A DNA stretch of 64,000 bases. Source: Ectocarpus siliculosus (taxonomy: Eukaryota; Sar; Phaeophyceae; Ectocarpales; Ectocarpaceae). Below are positions 33,446 through 44,151 of this stretch, piece after piece. Below the pieces are notes generated by a model. It did no database searches and was not told where the DNA came from. It saw only the letters and a list, made by a program, of their open reading frames with translations. The stretch covers positions 1,893,271-1,957,270 of the forward strand of contig FN649751.1 in assembly GCA_000310025.1 (NCBI GenBank), written 5' to 3'. The translations under genes and the position numbers were made by a program. Position 1 is the first letter of the stretch, and each line of letters starts with the position of its first letter.

Positions 33446-34795
33446 GTGGACGATATCGACCATACCCAGCTTGGAGTGCTTTGAACAAAACTCTCGCTCT
33501 TTGCCGCCGTCTGTACCATATGATGCCCCTATCGTGCACCCTTGATGGCGGCACCTCTTCTTCACGACATTGACCATACCCTGCTGGCTGTGCTGACCAC
33601 AGAACTCTGCCTTCTTGCTGCCGTCCGTACCAAATGATGCCACCTTCGTGCACCCTGGATGGCCACACCTCTTCCTGATGAGATCGACCATACCCTGCTG
33701 GCTGTGCGGAGAGCAGAACCCCCGCTCTTTGCCGCCGTCTGTGCCATATGATGCCCCTTTTGTGCACCCTGGATGGCGGCACCTCTTCTTAACGACATCG
33801 ACCATGCCCTGCTGGCCGTGCTTCGAACAAAATTCCCGTTTTTTGCTGCCGTCTTTACCGAATGATGCTACCTTCGTGCACTCTGGATGGCCACACCTGA
33901 TGTTACGGACATTGGTCATGCCTTGCCGGCTGTGCTGAGAACAGAATTCCGGCTTCTTGCTGCCGTCTTTACCGAATGATGCCCCCTTCGTGCACTCTGG
34001 ATGACCGCACCTCCTGGTGACGACATCGACCATGCCCTGCTGGCTGTGCTGAGAGCAGAACTCCGGGTGCTTGCTGCCATCTTTACCATACGACGGGTGT
34101 TTGATGTACCCTGGATGGCCGCACCTCCTGTTCATAGAGACCATGCCTTGCTGGCTGTGCTGAGAGCAGAACTCCGCCTTCTTGCTGCCGTCCTTACCAT
34201 ATGACGGTTGTTTCGTGCATCCTGGATGACCGCACCTCCTGGTGACGACATCGACCATGTCCTGCTGGCTGTGCTGAGAGCATAACTCCGCCTTCTTGCT
34301 GCCGTCTTTGCCATATGACGGCTGCTTCGTGCATCCTGGATGACCGCACCTCCGGTTGACGATATCGACCATGCCCTGCTGGCTGTGCTTTGAGCAGAAC
34401 TCCGCCTTCTTGCTGCCGTCTGTACCGTATGATGCCCCCTTCATGCACTCTGGGTGGCCGCACCTCTTGTAGACGATATCGACCATGCCCTGCTGGCTGT
34501 GCTGTGAACAGAACTCCGCCTTCTTGCTGCCGTCTTTACCATATGACGGCTGCTTCGTGCATCCTGGATGACCGCACCTCCGGTTGACGATATCGACCAT
34601 GCCCTGCTGGCTGGGCTGAGAAGTGAACTCCGGCTTCATGCCGTGGTTTCCATATGAAGGTTGCTTCATGCAGCCCGGATGGCCGCACCTCTTGTTGACG
34701 ACGTTGATCATCCCTGGTTTGGAGTGCTTTGAGCAGAACTCCGCCTTCTTGTTGCGGCCATCGCCGTACGATGGCCACGTTGTGCAGCCGTCCTC
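33200..34795 (-). repeat. 114-bp tandem repeat array encoding EsV-1-7 units
   Basis: About 14 copies of a 114-bp unit (two units are 111 bp). Neighbouring copies are very similar at DNA level, for example TTCTTGCTGCCGTC recurs in almost every unit. This suggests recent unequal crossing over or gene conversion. The copies nearest the 3' end of the gene are the most diverged. Confidence 0.9.
33398..34795 (-). CDS. EsV-1-7 repeat protein (tandem Cys/His motif)
   Basis: A continuous frame holds eleven units of 38 residues, plus a partial unit at its start. The unit pattern is C-G-H-P-x-C, 16 residues, then C-S-x-H, i.e. C-x4-C-x16-C-x2-H. That is the EsV-1-7 motif first named from Ectocarpus virus EsV-1 and present in the brown-algal developmental regulator IMMEDIATE UPRIGHT. 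A metal-binding fold is probable; molecular function is unknown. Two units are degenerate: the first full unit has lost its third Cys and its His (FTSQPS), and the sixth has Tyr for the second Cys. The upstream limit 34795 follows TAG, which can be read as an acceptor (CTGCTAG|); the partial unit there lacks its first Cys, so an earlier exon probably exists. The first ATG in the frame is 34711. The frame ends at 33398 after a frameshift. Confidence 0.9.
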   Translation of the reverse strand, partial: EDGCTTWPSYGDGRNKKAEFCSKHSKPGMINVVNKRCGHPGCMKQPSYGNHGMKPEFTSQPSQQGMVDIVNRRCGHPGCTKQPSYGKDGSKKAEFCSQHSQQGMVDIVYKRCGHPECMKGASYGTDGSKKAEFCSKHSQQGMVDIVNRRCGHPGCTKQPSYGKDGSKKAELCSQHSQQDMVDVVTRRCGHPGCTKQPSYGKDGSKKAEFCSQHSQQGMVSMNRRCGHPGYIKHPSYGKDGSKHPEFCSQHSQQGMVDVVTRRCGHPECTKGASFGKDGSKKPEFCSQHSRQGMTNVRNIRCGHPECTKVASFGKDGSKKREFCSKHGQQGMVDVVKKRCRHPGCTKGASYGTDGGKERGFCSPHSQQGMVDLIRKRCGHPGCTKVASFGTDGSKKAEFCGQHSQQGMVNVVKKRCRHQGCTIGASYGTDGGKEREFCSKHSKLGMVDIVHNEVPPSRLHEAAVVW

Positions 34796-36750
34796 CTAGC
34801 AGTACCGTTGTCTCTGCCCACGGTGTCCGGCAATGGTACGCGTTGACAAAAGGAACATTATGGTTCAAAATATGATCGTGCAGAACGCAAAGTTCGGCGT
34901 TTAACGGGCCATTTTCACAGGCAGTAACATGCAAGCGACATCGGGCAAGAGCCAGAGACAATTCAATAAATGACACAACACCGCAAAAATGGCATTCCTG
35001 CCCCCGGTTAACCCTTTTGGGTCTACAGGCGTCCTGACAGATAATTGATTGATAAGTTGCAAACGCTGGTGTTGTGGCATGCCATGGAGCCGCCCTGTAT
35101 CCCTCCACGCTAGGTGTTGGCAAGTCATAGGCAGGTGTGTCTTTATTATTCGCATCGACCGCGCTACCCGGTGACCAATGAAAAGACGTTACAGTGCCAG
35201 CGGGAATATCAAGGTCCCTGGAACGGCCAAAATTCGAAAAATGCACACTTCTCTAAATGCGAATGCCACCATGAATCTCTCCCCATATCCTTTCATAGAG
35301 ACACACATCAATAGTTCCACATGCATGCCCTCGCCCGAAGCTAGGAAGCCACTAAAGCAAAGACAGGAGGACAGCGAAAAGGGGCACTTCAAGCCCAACC
35401 AGGCCAGGATATCGTGGTATGCTGCATGTCCTCCAAATTTGGGAATGGTACACTCCAAGATCCAGCAGTCATCATGCCAGCAGCTATTATACTACACAGC
35501 AGCAGCAGCAGCAGTATAGACGAGTCCAACATACAGCAGACTCTAGTAACACATACACTGTCAGCAAAGCCCCACACATACCCTCGCCCGAACCTAGAGA
35601 GCCACTGTATCAAAGGTAGGTGTGTGCTGGTGTGTGCTTGCGTGCTTGTGGGAATTGTGGGAAAATCACAGGAGCTGTAGTGAGCCGGCAGGGCTCACAT
35701 TGGGGAGGGGACAGAGAAGTACAGAATACAAGAACAAGCTATGGGTCTACAAGCCCTCTCACTGATCGTTTTCACTGATGATTTGAATATACTGAAAACA
35801 GAGTAGTTTAGGTGGCTTGACGACTGATCTTTTCGAGGTCTACAAGCCTAACCTGCGCTACCGGCCGCACCGCGACCACGCATCAACCCTTCTATGACCC
35901 TGTCTGTGCCCACCGTCTTGTCGCGGGCAGCCCTCATGGCCTACGGGTGGAGAGCTGTTGCGTCTACAGAAGTACAATCGTCTCTTTTTGCTGTACTTCT
36001 GTCTCTCTCCCCGCACTCTCTCCTCCCCTTCTTTTTTTTGCCGCAAAAAAGAAAAAGAGCTAGACCTAAAGGGGTTAAGGTTGTTCAGTCTTGCCCACGC
36101 TGTGCTCTTTCCACGTTCGTGGGGGACAGCATCAGTTGCAGTTACTAGGTTGCCTCTCACGCGAGAACGGCAGTCAAAGCCTTTCATGGGTTGCCTTCGT
36201 CTTCAACTAACTGCCGTGGGTCTGTTCGATTGCCGCTTCAAGCGCGTCTTCCTCCAGAACACGCTGACGTTTCGTTTCTAACCGCCGAACGTTTCCGACG
36301 TTTCCGACGATTCTACACCCTCCTGGAAAAACGGTCTACATTGAATTGTGGGAGGCCCTGCCTCACTTCTTCAACGCCGCTGGGAATATACATCCTGTTC
36401 CCCTTTACAAAGATGGAGTAGGTGCGAAGCGATTGGGTGTATTTGAGGCTGCTAGCTACTAGCAGGTGAGAGCGCTGATGAACGGGTGCCTAGCTAATCG
36501 ACCCTACCCCACTAAAACCAATCACCAGGTGTGATGGAAAGTAGTAAAAGTACAAAGAGTGAAGTGTTTAACAAATCCTATACAAGGCTTGCACGGGTCT
36601 ACCCCGTAGTCATGATTTCTAGAAAACGACCGCGTGAAGAAAAACACTTCCACTCACCGGCTTGTATGGTGTCGCTGTCCCATCGCCCCAGCATTGTTGC
36701 GCTGTTACTCGTGCGGAGGACTTCCCTGCCCTAGAAAGCAATACTACCCG
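34796..36750. other. No convincing gene; short direct repeat
   Basis: A minus-strand frame of about 150 codons (34800-35246) is open but has no ATG and no recognised motif. Two diverged copies of a block around CCTCGCCCGAA lie at about 35328-35360 and 35578-35610. A (CAG)5 lies at 35500. Around 36345-36420 a + frame (WEALPHFFNAAGN) ends near a GTGCG donor, but is unsupported otherwise. Confidence 0.4.
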
Positions 36751-37500
36751 TTCCATATGTCGTTCTCTCCCCAGAAATCGCCTTCTGCTCCAACCAGAGG
36801 ACAACCATATGCATACAATAATCTTTCAGCTAAAAATACCAGATGGTAGGCGAAATCCGAGACACACCCCATTTTTGAACACACCAAGGTTGACACGCCG
36901 ACTGCAGCAAAACATGCACGCAGCATTCCCGAAGAGGCACGGGTGGTGTGAGGTGCCAGAGAGAGGGAGAGTAGATACCCACAAGAATCATCATAAAACG
37001 GGGCGCGTGAAGGCCCAATAGCTGCGGCGGTTGGCATGTCCGTGACTGCTGTTTCAGGGAAGCGAAGACCTTTTCAAACGATCAAACACTTTCCAACAAA
37101 CAAGTGCAACGCACAACACCCTGAAGCCAAGCATGTCACCCTACAACCTCTCCTTGCTGGCGATGGCAAGATTGGTGCAGTTTTTGTGAAGCAACGGTCA
37201 AATGCTATTGAAAGACGTGGGATGCGTGATTGTGGGGTTTTGTATGTGTTACGCCGAATTCAGGAACATGATTCGTTTGGTATGTGTACCTGTTCACTCT
37301 CTCTCTCGGCCACCACGCACCCACCGACTTCTCTTCTGGCATGCTCGTTGCATATTCTGTCGCAGTCGGCCTGTCAATCAGGAGTGCGTCTCGGATTTCG
37401 GTTGCCATCTTTTGATTGGAGCTGGAAGACTACCATTTGGGTTTTGAGGTCCTTTGGTGGGAGAAGAATTTGATTTCTGAGGAGAAAACGGCAGACCGGA
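36750..37500. repeat. Inverted repeat pair, copy 1
   Basis: A left arm (about 36750-37030, minus sense) and a right arm (about 37225-37500, plus sense) are diverged reverse complements around a centre near 37130. Shared landmarks are CTGTCGCAGTCGGCCTGTCAA on the right against GCTGCAGTCGGCGTGTCAA read from the left arm, and GTGTCTCGGATTTCG. The same two arms recur at 39080-39900. Confidence 0.7.
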
Positions 37501-37989
37501 GGGTCTTATTTCCCGTCCGGGAAGGGAATATTTCAGAAAATGAGGGTACCATTGCAGCTAAAAATCGCCACGGAGGGTAGACTATATACCCCAGGAGGTT
37601 TGTGCGGCAGGTGCGGGGGGGGAGTCGGCATCGGCCAACAAGCTGGGCTCATTTCACGCTGAAGCGTACCCGGCTAAAGTCACTCTCTGACCAGGGTATT
37701 GAGTCGTATACCCAACACGACACAGTTAAATCACCCGCGCGCGTGGCTGCAGCACTCTATATTAAAAAACTGTGGAACATACGCGAGACGTCGGGTTTTC
37801 CGCATCGTGCACCGTTTCCCGGCTGATCAGTTCCAAGATGTCAGTACTCGCTGGAATAAAACCCCTGCAGCTCCTCAACGAAAATACAATCGTTAGAGGG
37901 ATTTCTACCCTGCGTGCTCCGCTGACGGCGTGTGTGAGCCACGGACAAAAACATCACACACCCAGGAGTACGGACATCTACCATGAGAC

Positions 37990-38160
37990 CACCACAGGGT
38001 AAACCATGACACTGGGCTTGTACAGCAAAGGCAGGCTTCGGTTGCATCTCGGTGTGCGTGTGTTCGAGATGCAATTGAGTGCGTTTCGCGTCGTGCTCCG
38101 AGATGTCGGCATCACGGGTTCCCTCTGATCTAAGCGAACGTCGATACAACAGTCTAGACG
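37990..38160 (+). repeat. Tail segment of the duplicated unit, copy 1
   Basis: Matches 40055-40290 in order and orientation: AGGCTTCGGTT, CGTGCTCCGAGATGTCGGCA against CGTGTTCCGAGATGCCGGCA, CCCTCTGATCT, and CGTCGATAC. Together with the inverted pairs it shows a duplicated unit of more than 1 kb. Confidence 0.7.
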
Positions 38161-38164
38161 CTGG

Positions 38165-38835
38165 GGGTGTGATATCACGGGTGTTATGATAAGATGGGGT
38201 GTGAAAATGTCACCCGTGGGATGAATTGAGCCCACATGATCCCACTTGCAGGGGGTATGATAACAAAGGGGTGTGAAAAAAGATGAGGTGTGATAATGTC
38301 ACCCGTGGGATGAAGTGGGCCCAAACGACCCACGGGAGTGTTAACCATGGGGTGTGATAGCGTGGCACGTACGTGTCATGGGCGGACTACAGCAGCACGG
38401 GCGGTGCCAGGCACAGCAGGTGTCACCAATAGGTTCTGCTGCGCGGGCCTCAGCAGCACGGGAGGTGCAAGGCACAGCGGGTGCTGTGGGAGTCTCAGGG
38501 GCCACAGACAAATATGACGCAATTGGGCCTGGCGCCGCCGCTGGAGTCTGAATCACTGGAGTCTGAGCCGCGATGCTGGCAGCAGTGTTGCGTGTTTGGT
38601 TCATCTCTGAGGTGTTATCGGTCGCCACAGCTTTTGCGTCGTCTTTGTGCGTAATCACGGCCTACTGCACCGGGGCTTCGTGGATATATGTTTGCAGCTC
38701 AACTTAAGGGGTGTGGTATCCTTTGTGACCGTGTGATATATCGGTGCTTACTCCCAAGTTAAAAACACAACGTCACACGGGTTATGGTTTTCTGTATATT
38801 TATATTGGGGGTGTGGTATATTGTGTTTCCTACGG
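38165..38835 (-). mobile_element. Element of the CCGTAGG/ACACCCC family, left end unclear
   Basis: The right end is GGGGGTGTGGTATATTGTGT followed by TTCCTACGG at 38835, the family terminal repeat. Several subterminal GGGGTGTGATA motifs occur, including two near-identical blocks (GATAATGTCACCCGTGGGATG type) about 85 bp apart at 38193-38330. The minus strand carries a short ORF starting MITHKDDAKAVATDN and rich in Ala, Thr and Pro. The related ORF at 45330-45518 lies in the same relative orientation to the element ends. The left terminal repeat was not found, so this may be a truncated or degenerate copy. Confidence 0.6.
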
Positions 38836-39079
38836 TGCATTAGATCTGGTCTTCTGGAGGAGGGGGGGGGAGTTGACACTGGCCCAGGGAAAACAACAGG
38901 TGAAACACACAGCAGGAAATGCCCTGGTCAAATAGTGCCTCAGCGGGCCAATACGTGTGATCAGCCTGGAATGAACCCAAGCAGAGCTGATTGGTCGACG
39001 CCCACTTTCACCCTGCCGTGTCGCACAAAAGCCCGGGGTACATCCAACCGTGACTTTTTCTCGTTTGTTCACGTCTGTG
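38836..39079. other. Spacer between repeats
   Basis: No gene or repeat recognised. Confidence 0.4.
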
Positions 39080-39900
39080 GTACCGCCCTGACGAGATATG
39101 GGCTTTCCATTGACCATTTTCGACCCAGAAATCGCTCCAAACGACACCGAAACACTAATCGTCGAGCTCCAACAAACACGTGATGGCAATCGAAATGCCG
39201 AAATCGAGAGACACGCTCCATTGTTGCATACGGCATCGTTGAACACAGCGTGGTTGACATGCCGACTGACGCAGAACATTCATGACGCATCCCAAAAGAG
39301 CACTGGGTAGAGGTGTGATGGCAGAGAGAGGGAGAGAAAAGACGCACACGTCATAAAGGAATCACCGTGAAAAGGAGAGAGTGAGGGGGGAATAGCTACG
39401 GCGGTAGAGGTCTCCGCGAATTCTACGCCATGGCAGTGAAGGCTGGTCAAACATTTTCAACCTGACAGCTGCAATACAAATAGCCAGGCTGCTGGAACGA
39501 AGGCCGCCGGAAGCCAAACGCGTCCACAAACAACTTTTCTGGTGATCGATGGATTTTCGTAGGTTGTGTGAATCAAGCATGTGCGTTGGAATGGGTCAGT
39601 GCAGGAATTGTGTCGTGTGTCTTCCGCCAAAATCATCCCATGATGATTCATTTGGTGTGTATGTCTCTCCGCCCACTTTCTCGGCCACTACACATCCACC
39701 CATCGCTCTTCTGCAAGCCATGCATGTTCTGTTTCAGTCGATGTGTCCGTTAAACCGCGGATTGTGTCTCGGATTTGGGTTACCATCATTTGGGTTGCCA
39801 TCATTTGTTTGGAGCTGGAAGATTCGTCTTTGGTATCCTTTGGTTAGAGCAGAACGTGCTTTCTGCTAAAATTATGGCAAACGAAAGGATCGAATTTTCT
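39080..39900. repeat. Inverted repeat pair, copy 2
   Basis: Arms at about 39080-39355 (minus sense) and 39625-39900 (plus sense). They share CTCTTCTGCAAGCCATG-like and TTTCAGTCGATGTGTCC-like blocks and GTGTCTCGGATTT with the pair at 36750-37500. The downstream 39930-40000 also matches 37545-37600 (AGGGTACACTTGC against AGGGTACCATTGC). Confidence 0.7.
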
Positions 39901-40054
39901 TGACAGGGCAGGGGACGCTTCTTCAACAACATCAGGGTACACTTGCCGAGAAAAAGTGCCGCGCCAGGTTATACCCTCTGCGGCGCTCTATTGGTGAGGC
40001 ATTCCCTGACCGAGTGCGTGACACAAATACCTCACGCATGACACCCAGAGCATA

Positions 40055-40290
40055 ACCCATGATACTGGGGTCGTATAGCTGCGGCAGGCTTCGGTTTGGT
40101 GTTCCGCGGTATTATTGTGTGTGTGCGCGCTGTTAGCGAAAATAAGCTTGAAGTATGCTGCTGCGGGATGGAATGGACCGTGCTCCGTATCGTGTTCCGA
40201 GATGCCGGCAGAGTATTGCTGACTGAAAGGAATCGCGGATCCCCTCTGATCTCACGTAAACGTCGATACTGCAGTTTATTTAGGCGTTAG
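40055..40290 (+). repeat. Tail segment of the duplicated unit, copy 2
   Basis: Diverged direct repeat of 37990-38160, about 60 bp longer. Confidence 0.7.
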
Positions 40291-42614
40291 ACAGGGGTGG
40301 CTCGGAAATAAACTGAAATCAACACCGCGGGAAAAACGTGCCAACTAGCGGGACCGTAGACCTTGGGACACGAAGTGATACTGGTATAGGAGCGAAGACA
40401 AGAAAGACCTTCAAATCCTTAAGAATCACAGCCACACGCTGTTAATCACAGCATCGCACGCGATATCTGTACTCGAACACCGGCATTTCGCACTCGATAT
40501 CACCTTTCAGCACTGTCGGATAGTCGGTTGCCGCTGGTCCACGCGCTGTGCCGCTGGAGGGCCTGGGCCATGCCCCGGAGCTTGCGCTTGCGCTTGCCTG
40601 GCCTTGCCTGCAGCGGGTTATTCGATAACCGAGAAGAATGGGTCCCGTTGATGCCACAAGCACTGTCTCCACTCAAAAGGCAATATTTGGGGCTACAGTA
40701 CATACGAGATTCAACACACATAAACAACGATCATTATCCAGTCGTCCGTGGTATCTGACCACAAAAAGATGGGCATCATAGCACCGCTTGTTGGTGCGGA
40801 AGCGGCAAAGACTACTACTTCGAGAAACCCACAATATATCTAAACTAACTGAGGGAGTGTCCCCCATGACGTGTATTGGCTTGATTGGAATGGGTATACC
40901 CCAACCCGTCTGTGTGCGAAAGTTGACCATCATTTTGTCGAGAATAGCGGCCATCTTCAACGAAGGCCGTACGGACCATGCTGCAACGTTCACCGAGCAT
41001 CAGCAGCTGAGCGAAAAACACGTGATCTGTTACCGGAAACTAGCTTACCCTCTCTTCGTGGTCTTCCTCCTGCTCGTGCTCCTGCTCCTCGTCCTTCACC
41101 AGGCTACCATCTATCCCAGGAGTGGTGTGTTGATGCCGTCCAACAAAACACGGTCACCGGGTGGTGTGCAACAACAGAAGGTGAAAAAGCAACACCGAAA
41201 ATTCTGCAAGTTGGCAGTGAGGAGACAAAGGGATATCTACTTCATGGTACCAAATGAGCATCCAAAAACCCCCATGGGTTTCAACGCTTCTCTTGCTGTG
41301 TGCTGCCTCCAAACAGTCTCGACAGGATCAACTGCTGTGCTGACCTGGATCAGCAAATCCTTGCGATGGCAAAGTTGATAGTGAGAATGGGAGGGAGCCG
41401 AAAACGATCTATGCCAAACACAACGCCACCTTCTGACGGTAAAGAAAAAGGTGATGGGGGTAGAATTCTTCCGGCAAACAGACGCCAACGGACAGAGAAG
41501 TCAACACGAAGAACATCAGATGTCGTTGCGTGTTTGCAAAGCGACGTCGTGGAGGCGACAAGCAGGCACGCGGCCCAATCCATCGGTAGGGGCCAGATAC
41601 GGGGGGGAACTGCCGAGTTTCCGGCAAGACGTGGGGCCGGATAGCCCATCGTTCGCAGTGAGTGGCACGCAAGGTTTACCTTGGCTGCCACAGCACAATC
41701 ACCAATCTCGGCTTCCAAACCAGCAGAAGACATCGAACCTGTGTGCAACATGGACACGGAAAGCAGCAAGCAAGGCACCGTGGTTGCGAATGTAGAATAG
41801 TAGAGACTTCGCAAAGAGGTCATGTAGGTGGGACGACAGAACTAGCCGGCAGCACAGAGCACGGAGTGCCATTCACCACCGGTGCCAAACGCAGTCCTCT
41901 CTACCCTCCCAATTGTTTCCTGGCCCTTAATGTACCTGAATCCTGTCCAACTCTGTTGTTGCACTCGGAGGTGTCCTGCACGAGGTAATAAAAACAACAG
42001 TAAAATTTGGTACGTGGTACAAAGGTCAACCAAAGGGTACCGCATCTACTGTAGCTCTTCCCAACGCCTCGGACCAACCTATAGATTACATGCGGTAGAT
42101 CATCCTTCCCGTAGCCACCAAACAGTTCCACGCAATATCCTATGCGTTCACCAGCATATTGGATGAAAAAAAAAGCAGGAATATTCACGGTGCGTTTTTG
42201 TTCGACGGTGCGTTGCGGTTAAACCGCACCGCACCGCATCGTGGGGATTCAGAAGGAACCGTGGATGCGGTGTCTATCACGGTGCGAAGCGCGAAGCACG
42301 ACATTTTCCCCTTCATCCCCAGGAGGGAAAAAGAGGCTCTATATATCGGGCTCTTCTAACCCACGCGATGTAGGGGCCCTTCTGCAATTTTCGCCCACTA
42401 ATGGACCGTCCAAAAATAATCGCCTTTGTTCGACGAGAACGAGGTCTATAGAGCACCGATTTACGATCTGCTGCATTGTGAGGAGGGAACAAATTAGGGC
42501 ACTCTTCGTCGCACCGGTTTGGTCGCGCTCCGACAACAGATGGCCGTGCTTGACAGGCATTTGTCCCCAAAATAGGGAATACTCCGACCCCTTTCCCATC
42601 CTCGTGCCTTGCAG
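40291..42614. other. No convincing gene
   Basis: A + frame at 40788-41378 includes a Leu/Val-rich stretch that would make a membrane helix, but the stretch comes from CTC/CTG-rich DNA. A short + segment with acceptor GGGCCAG| at 41593 and donor TTCGCA|GTGAGT near 41660 could be an exon (reading YGGELPSFRQDVGPDSPSFA) without a clear partner. A CCGCACCG short repeat lies at 42218-42236. Confidence 0.35.
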
Positions 42615-42787
42615 CTACTCGCGCATGGCCGAGGCAATCGTGAGCTGGCTTCGGCAAGACGTGCGGGCCGCCTGCGAAGACGTCGACGTCCATGAAAGCG
42701 ACATCGCCGGCCTCTCGCGCCGCATTCGGTTGGTCAACCAGGAGCAAACTAGCAACGCCCAGGGGAGCGACCCCGGGAGTTGTAGAG
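42615..42787 (+). CDS. Probable exon, unidentified
   Basis: A 173-bp segment lies between acceptor CCTTGCAG| and donor TAGAG|GTAATG. It encodes a helical, charged sequence (SRMAEAIVSWLRQDVRAACE, then DVDVHESDIAGLSRRIRLVNQEQ) with high GC at third positions. The phase is 2 in, 1 out. A later exon of the same gene may be 44005-44151. No family recognised. Confidence 0.5.
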
Positions 42788-42929
42788 GTAATGGAGGAGA
42801 AAAAAAATCGGAGGTCTTCCACACGCGCACATGCAGTTGCTCGGTTCAAACCAGGAGAAACAGAGGAAGCACTCAGCTAAACACGCAACACCGCTGCGAG
42901 GGGCAAGACAGCACTGGCGAGGGAACGAG

Positions 42930-43280
42930 GGGAGGGGTCCATACACACAGCTCGTGGCGGATGTCGTTGCTATTGCTGTTGCTTCGGTGTGGGGAGGGAT
43001 CATCGCAAAACCAAACCTGCGCCTTGGGCAAAGCAATGTGTACAAACAGATCCCGGCAGACGCGGCGTTTTTTTTTCAGGCTCGCAATCTCTGAGCGTCC
43101 TACAGCCTCCTGTTCGGTGTTAATCACCACTCAATACGGAGCATGGACACAGCTCGTGGCGGATACCATTGTTATTCCTGTTGCTTCGGTGTGTGGGGAG
43201 GGGTCACCTGGAAACAAACGTGTGCCACGGGGAAAAAATGCACAAGAAGCGGCTTCTTTGTTTTTGCGCCAGGGTGTTTC
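42930..43280 (+). repeat. Tandem direct repeat, two diverged copies
   Basis: Copies start at about 42942 and 43142 (period about 200 bp). They share ACACAGCTCGTGGCGGAT and GTTGCTTCGGTGTG. The copies are not in the same reading frame, so this is not a protein repeat. Confidence 0.75.
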
Positions 43281-43499
43281 TCTCGCATACATGCACTGCC
43301 GACTCTCGCCACCTCAGCTTCCGTGGGTCCTATGGCCCCGTGGCCTATATCAGGCGCCACACAAGACGTTGCATGCACAACACTCGCGGGGAATCTCCCG
43401 GGGAATAGCTTTTTCATTGCTACCGCGTCACTCTGTGCAGAGAAACCACCGAAAAACCAAACAAGGGGAGCGTACGTATGACGTATGCACACAGGTCTA

Positions 43500-43708
43500 C
43501 CGTAGGTAACATAAGATACCCCCTGTACCGATTCTTAAAGCTAAATACTCCATGACCAAGAGCATGCGTAACCTCAGCGAGACGTTGTCGGAAAGCTCTC
43601 GACGAGACAATTCCCACGCCACCATAATCGTCACCGCCACTCTTGGTGGTGTGGAGTAACCGAGCCTATACATTTGGTCCAGGGTGTGGTATCTTGTGTC
43701 ACCTACGG
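43500..43708 (+). mobile_element. MITE with CCGTAGG-type terminal inverted repeats
   Basis: 209 bp flanked by TA at 43498-43499 and 43709-43710. The left end is CCGTAGGTAACATAAGATAC and the right end is GTATCTTGTGTCACCTACGG: 20-bp inverted repeats with about two mismatches. The interior shares GGAAAGCTCTCGACGAGAC with the copy at 10253-10500, in the opposite orientation. It lies between two candidate exons of the 42615-44151 gene. Confidence 0.9.
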
Positions 43709-44004
43709 TACGTACTGCTGTATGAACACGAATCCCAGCGGACGTTCGTTGCACTTTACTGCTTTTTGTCATGACTCGGATTCAAAACTCAAAATGATGG
43801 ATTGCACCCGCCACGCACCGCAAAGAGCAAAAAGATTCGCAGACACATAGACTACTGCAAGGTGTTGAGTCGACTAACCTGAGGCACATTACCCCGCCCG
43901 ATCTAGTATCACCGTGCGGTTTGTCCTACTCCGTCGCCAAAACCGCGGTGAACCGCGGTAAAACAGCAGGCAAGTCACGTTTTTTCCATGCACACGCATG
44001 CCAG

Positions 44005-44151
44005 GAAAGGCAAAAGCTGCTCGTGAGGGAGAGCAAGCAGTTGTCGAGGTCGACTCTGACTGAGGGTAGAAGGGACGCGTTTAGGGTGGTTATGAACAAA
44101 CTGAGCAGCCTGGTGCTGCCAGAACTAGAGAAAAAACTCCAACAGCAGTAG
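44005..44151 (+). CDS. Probable C-terminal exon, unidentified
   Basis: The acceptor CATGCCAG| is followed by 48 codons and TAG at 44149-44151. The sequence is strongly helical and charged (ERQKLLVRESKQLSRSTLTE, then FRVVMNKLSSLVLPELEKKL), typical of a coiled-coil end. Read from the first base it is phase 0, whereas 42615-42787 ends in phase 1, so at least one exon between them is missing from my model or they belong to different genes. Confidence 0.5.
   Translation, partial: ERQKLLVRESKQLSRSTLTEGRRDAFRVVMNKLSSLVLPELEKKLQQQ

Noticed and set aside
34536-35246. 236-codon minus frame upstream of the EsV-1-7 gene
   Set aside because: Its last third is the EsV-1-7 repeats read out of frame, it starts with GTG, and the rest has no motif or splice support.
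40788-41378. Membrane protein ORF with a Leu/Val-rich helix
   Set aside because: The hydrophobic run derives from CTC/CTG-rich DNA, and the frame lacks other support.
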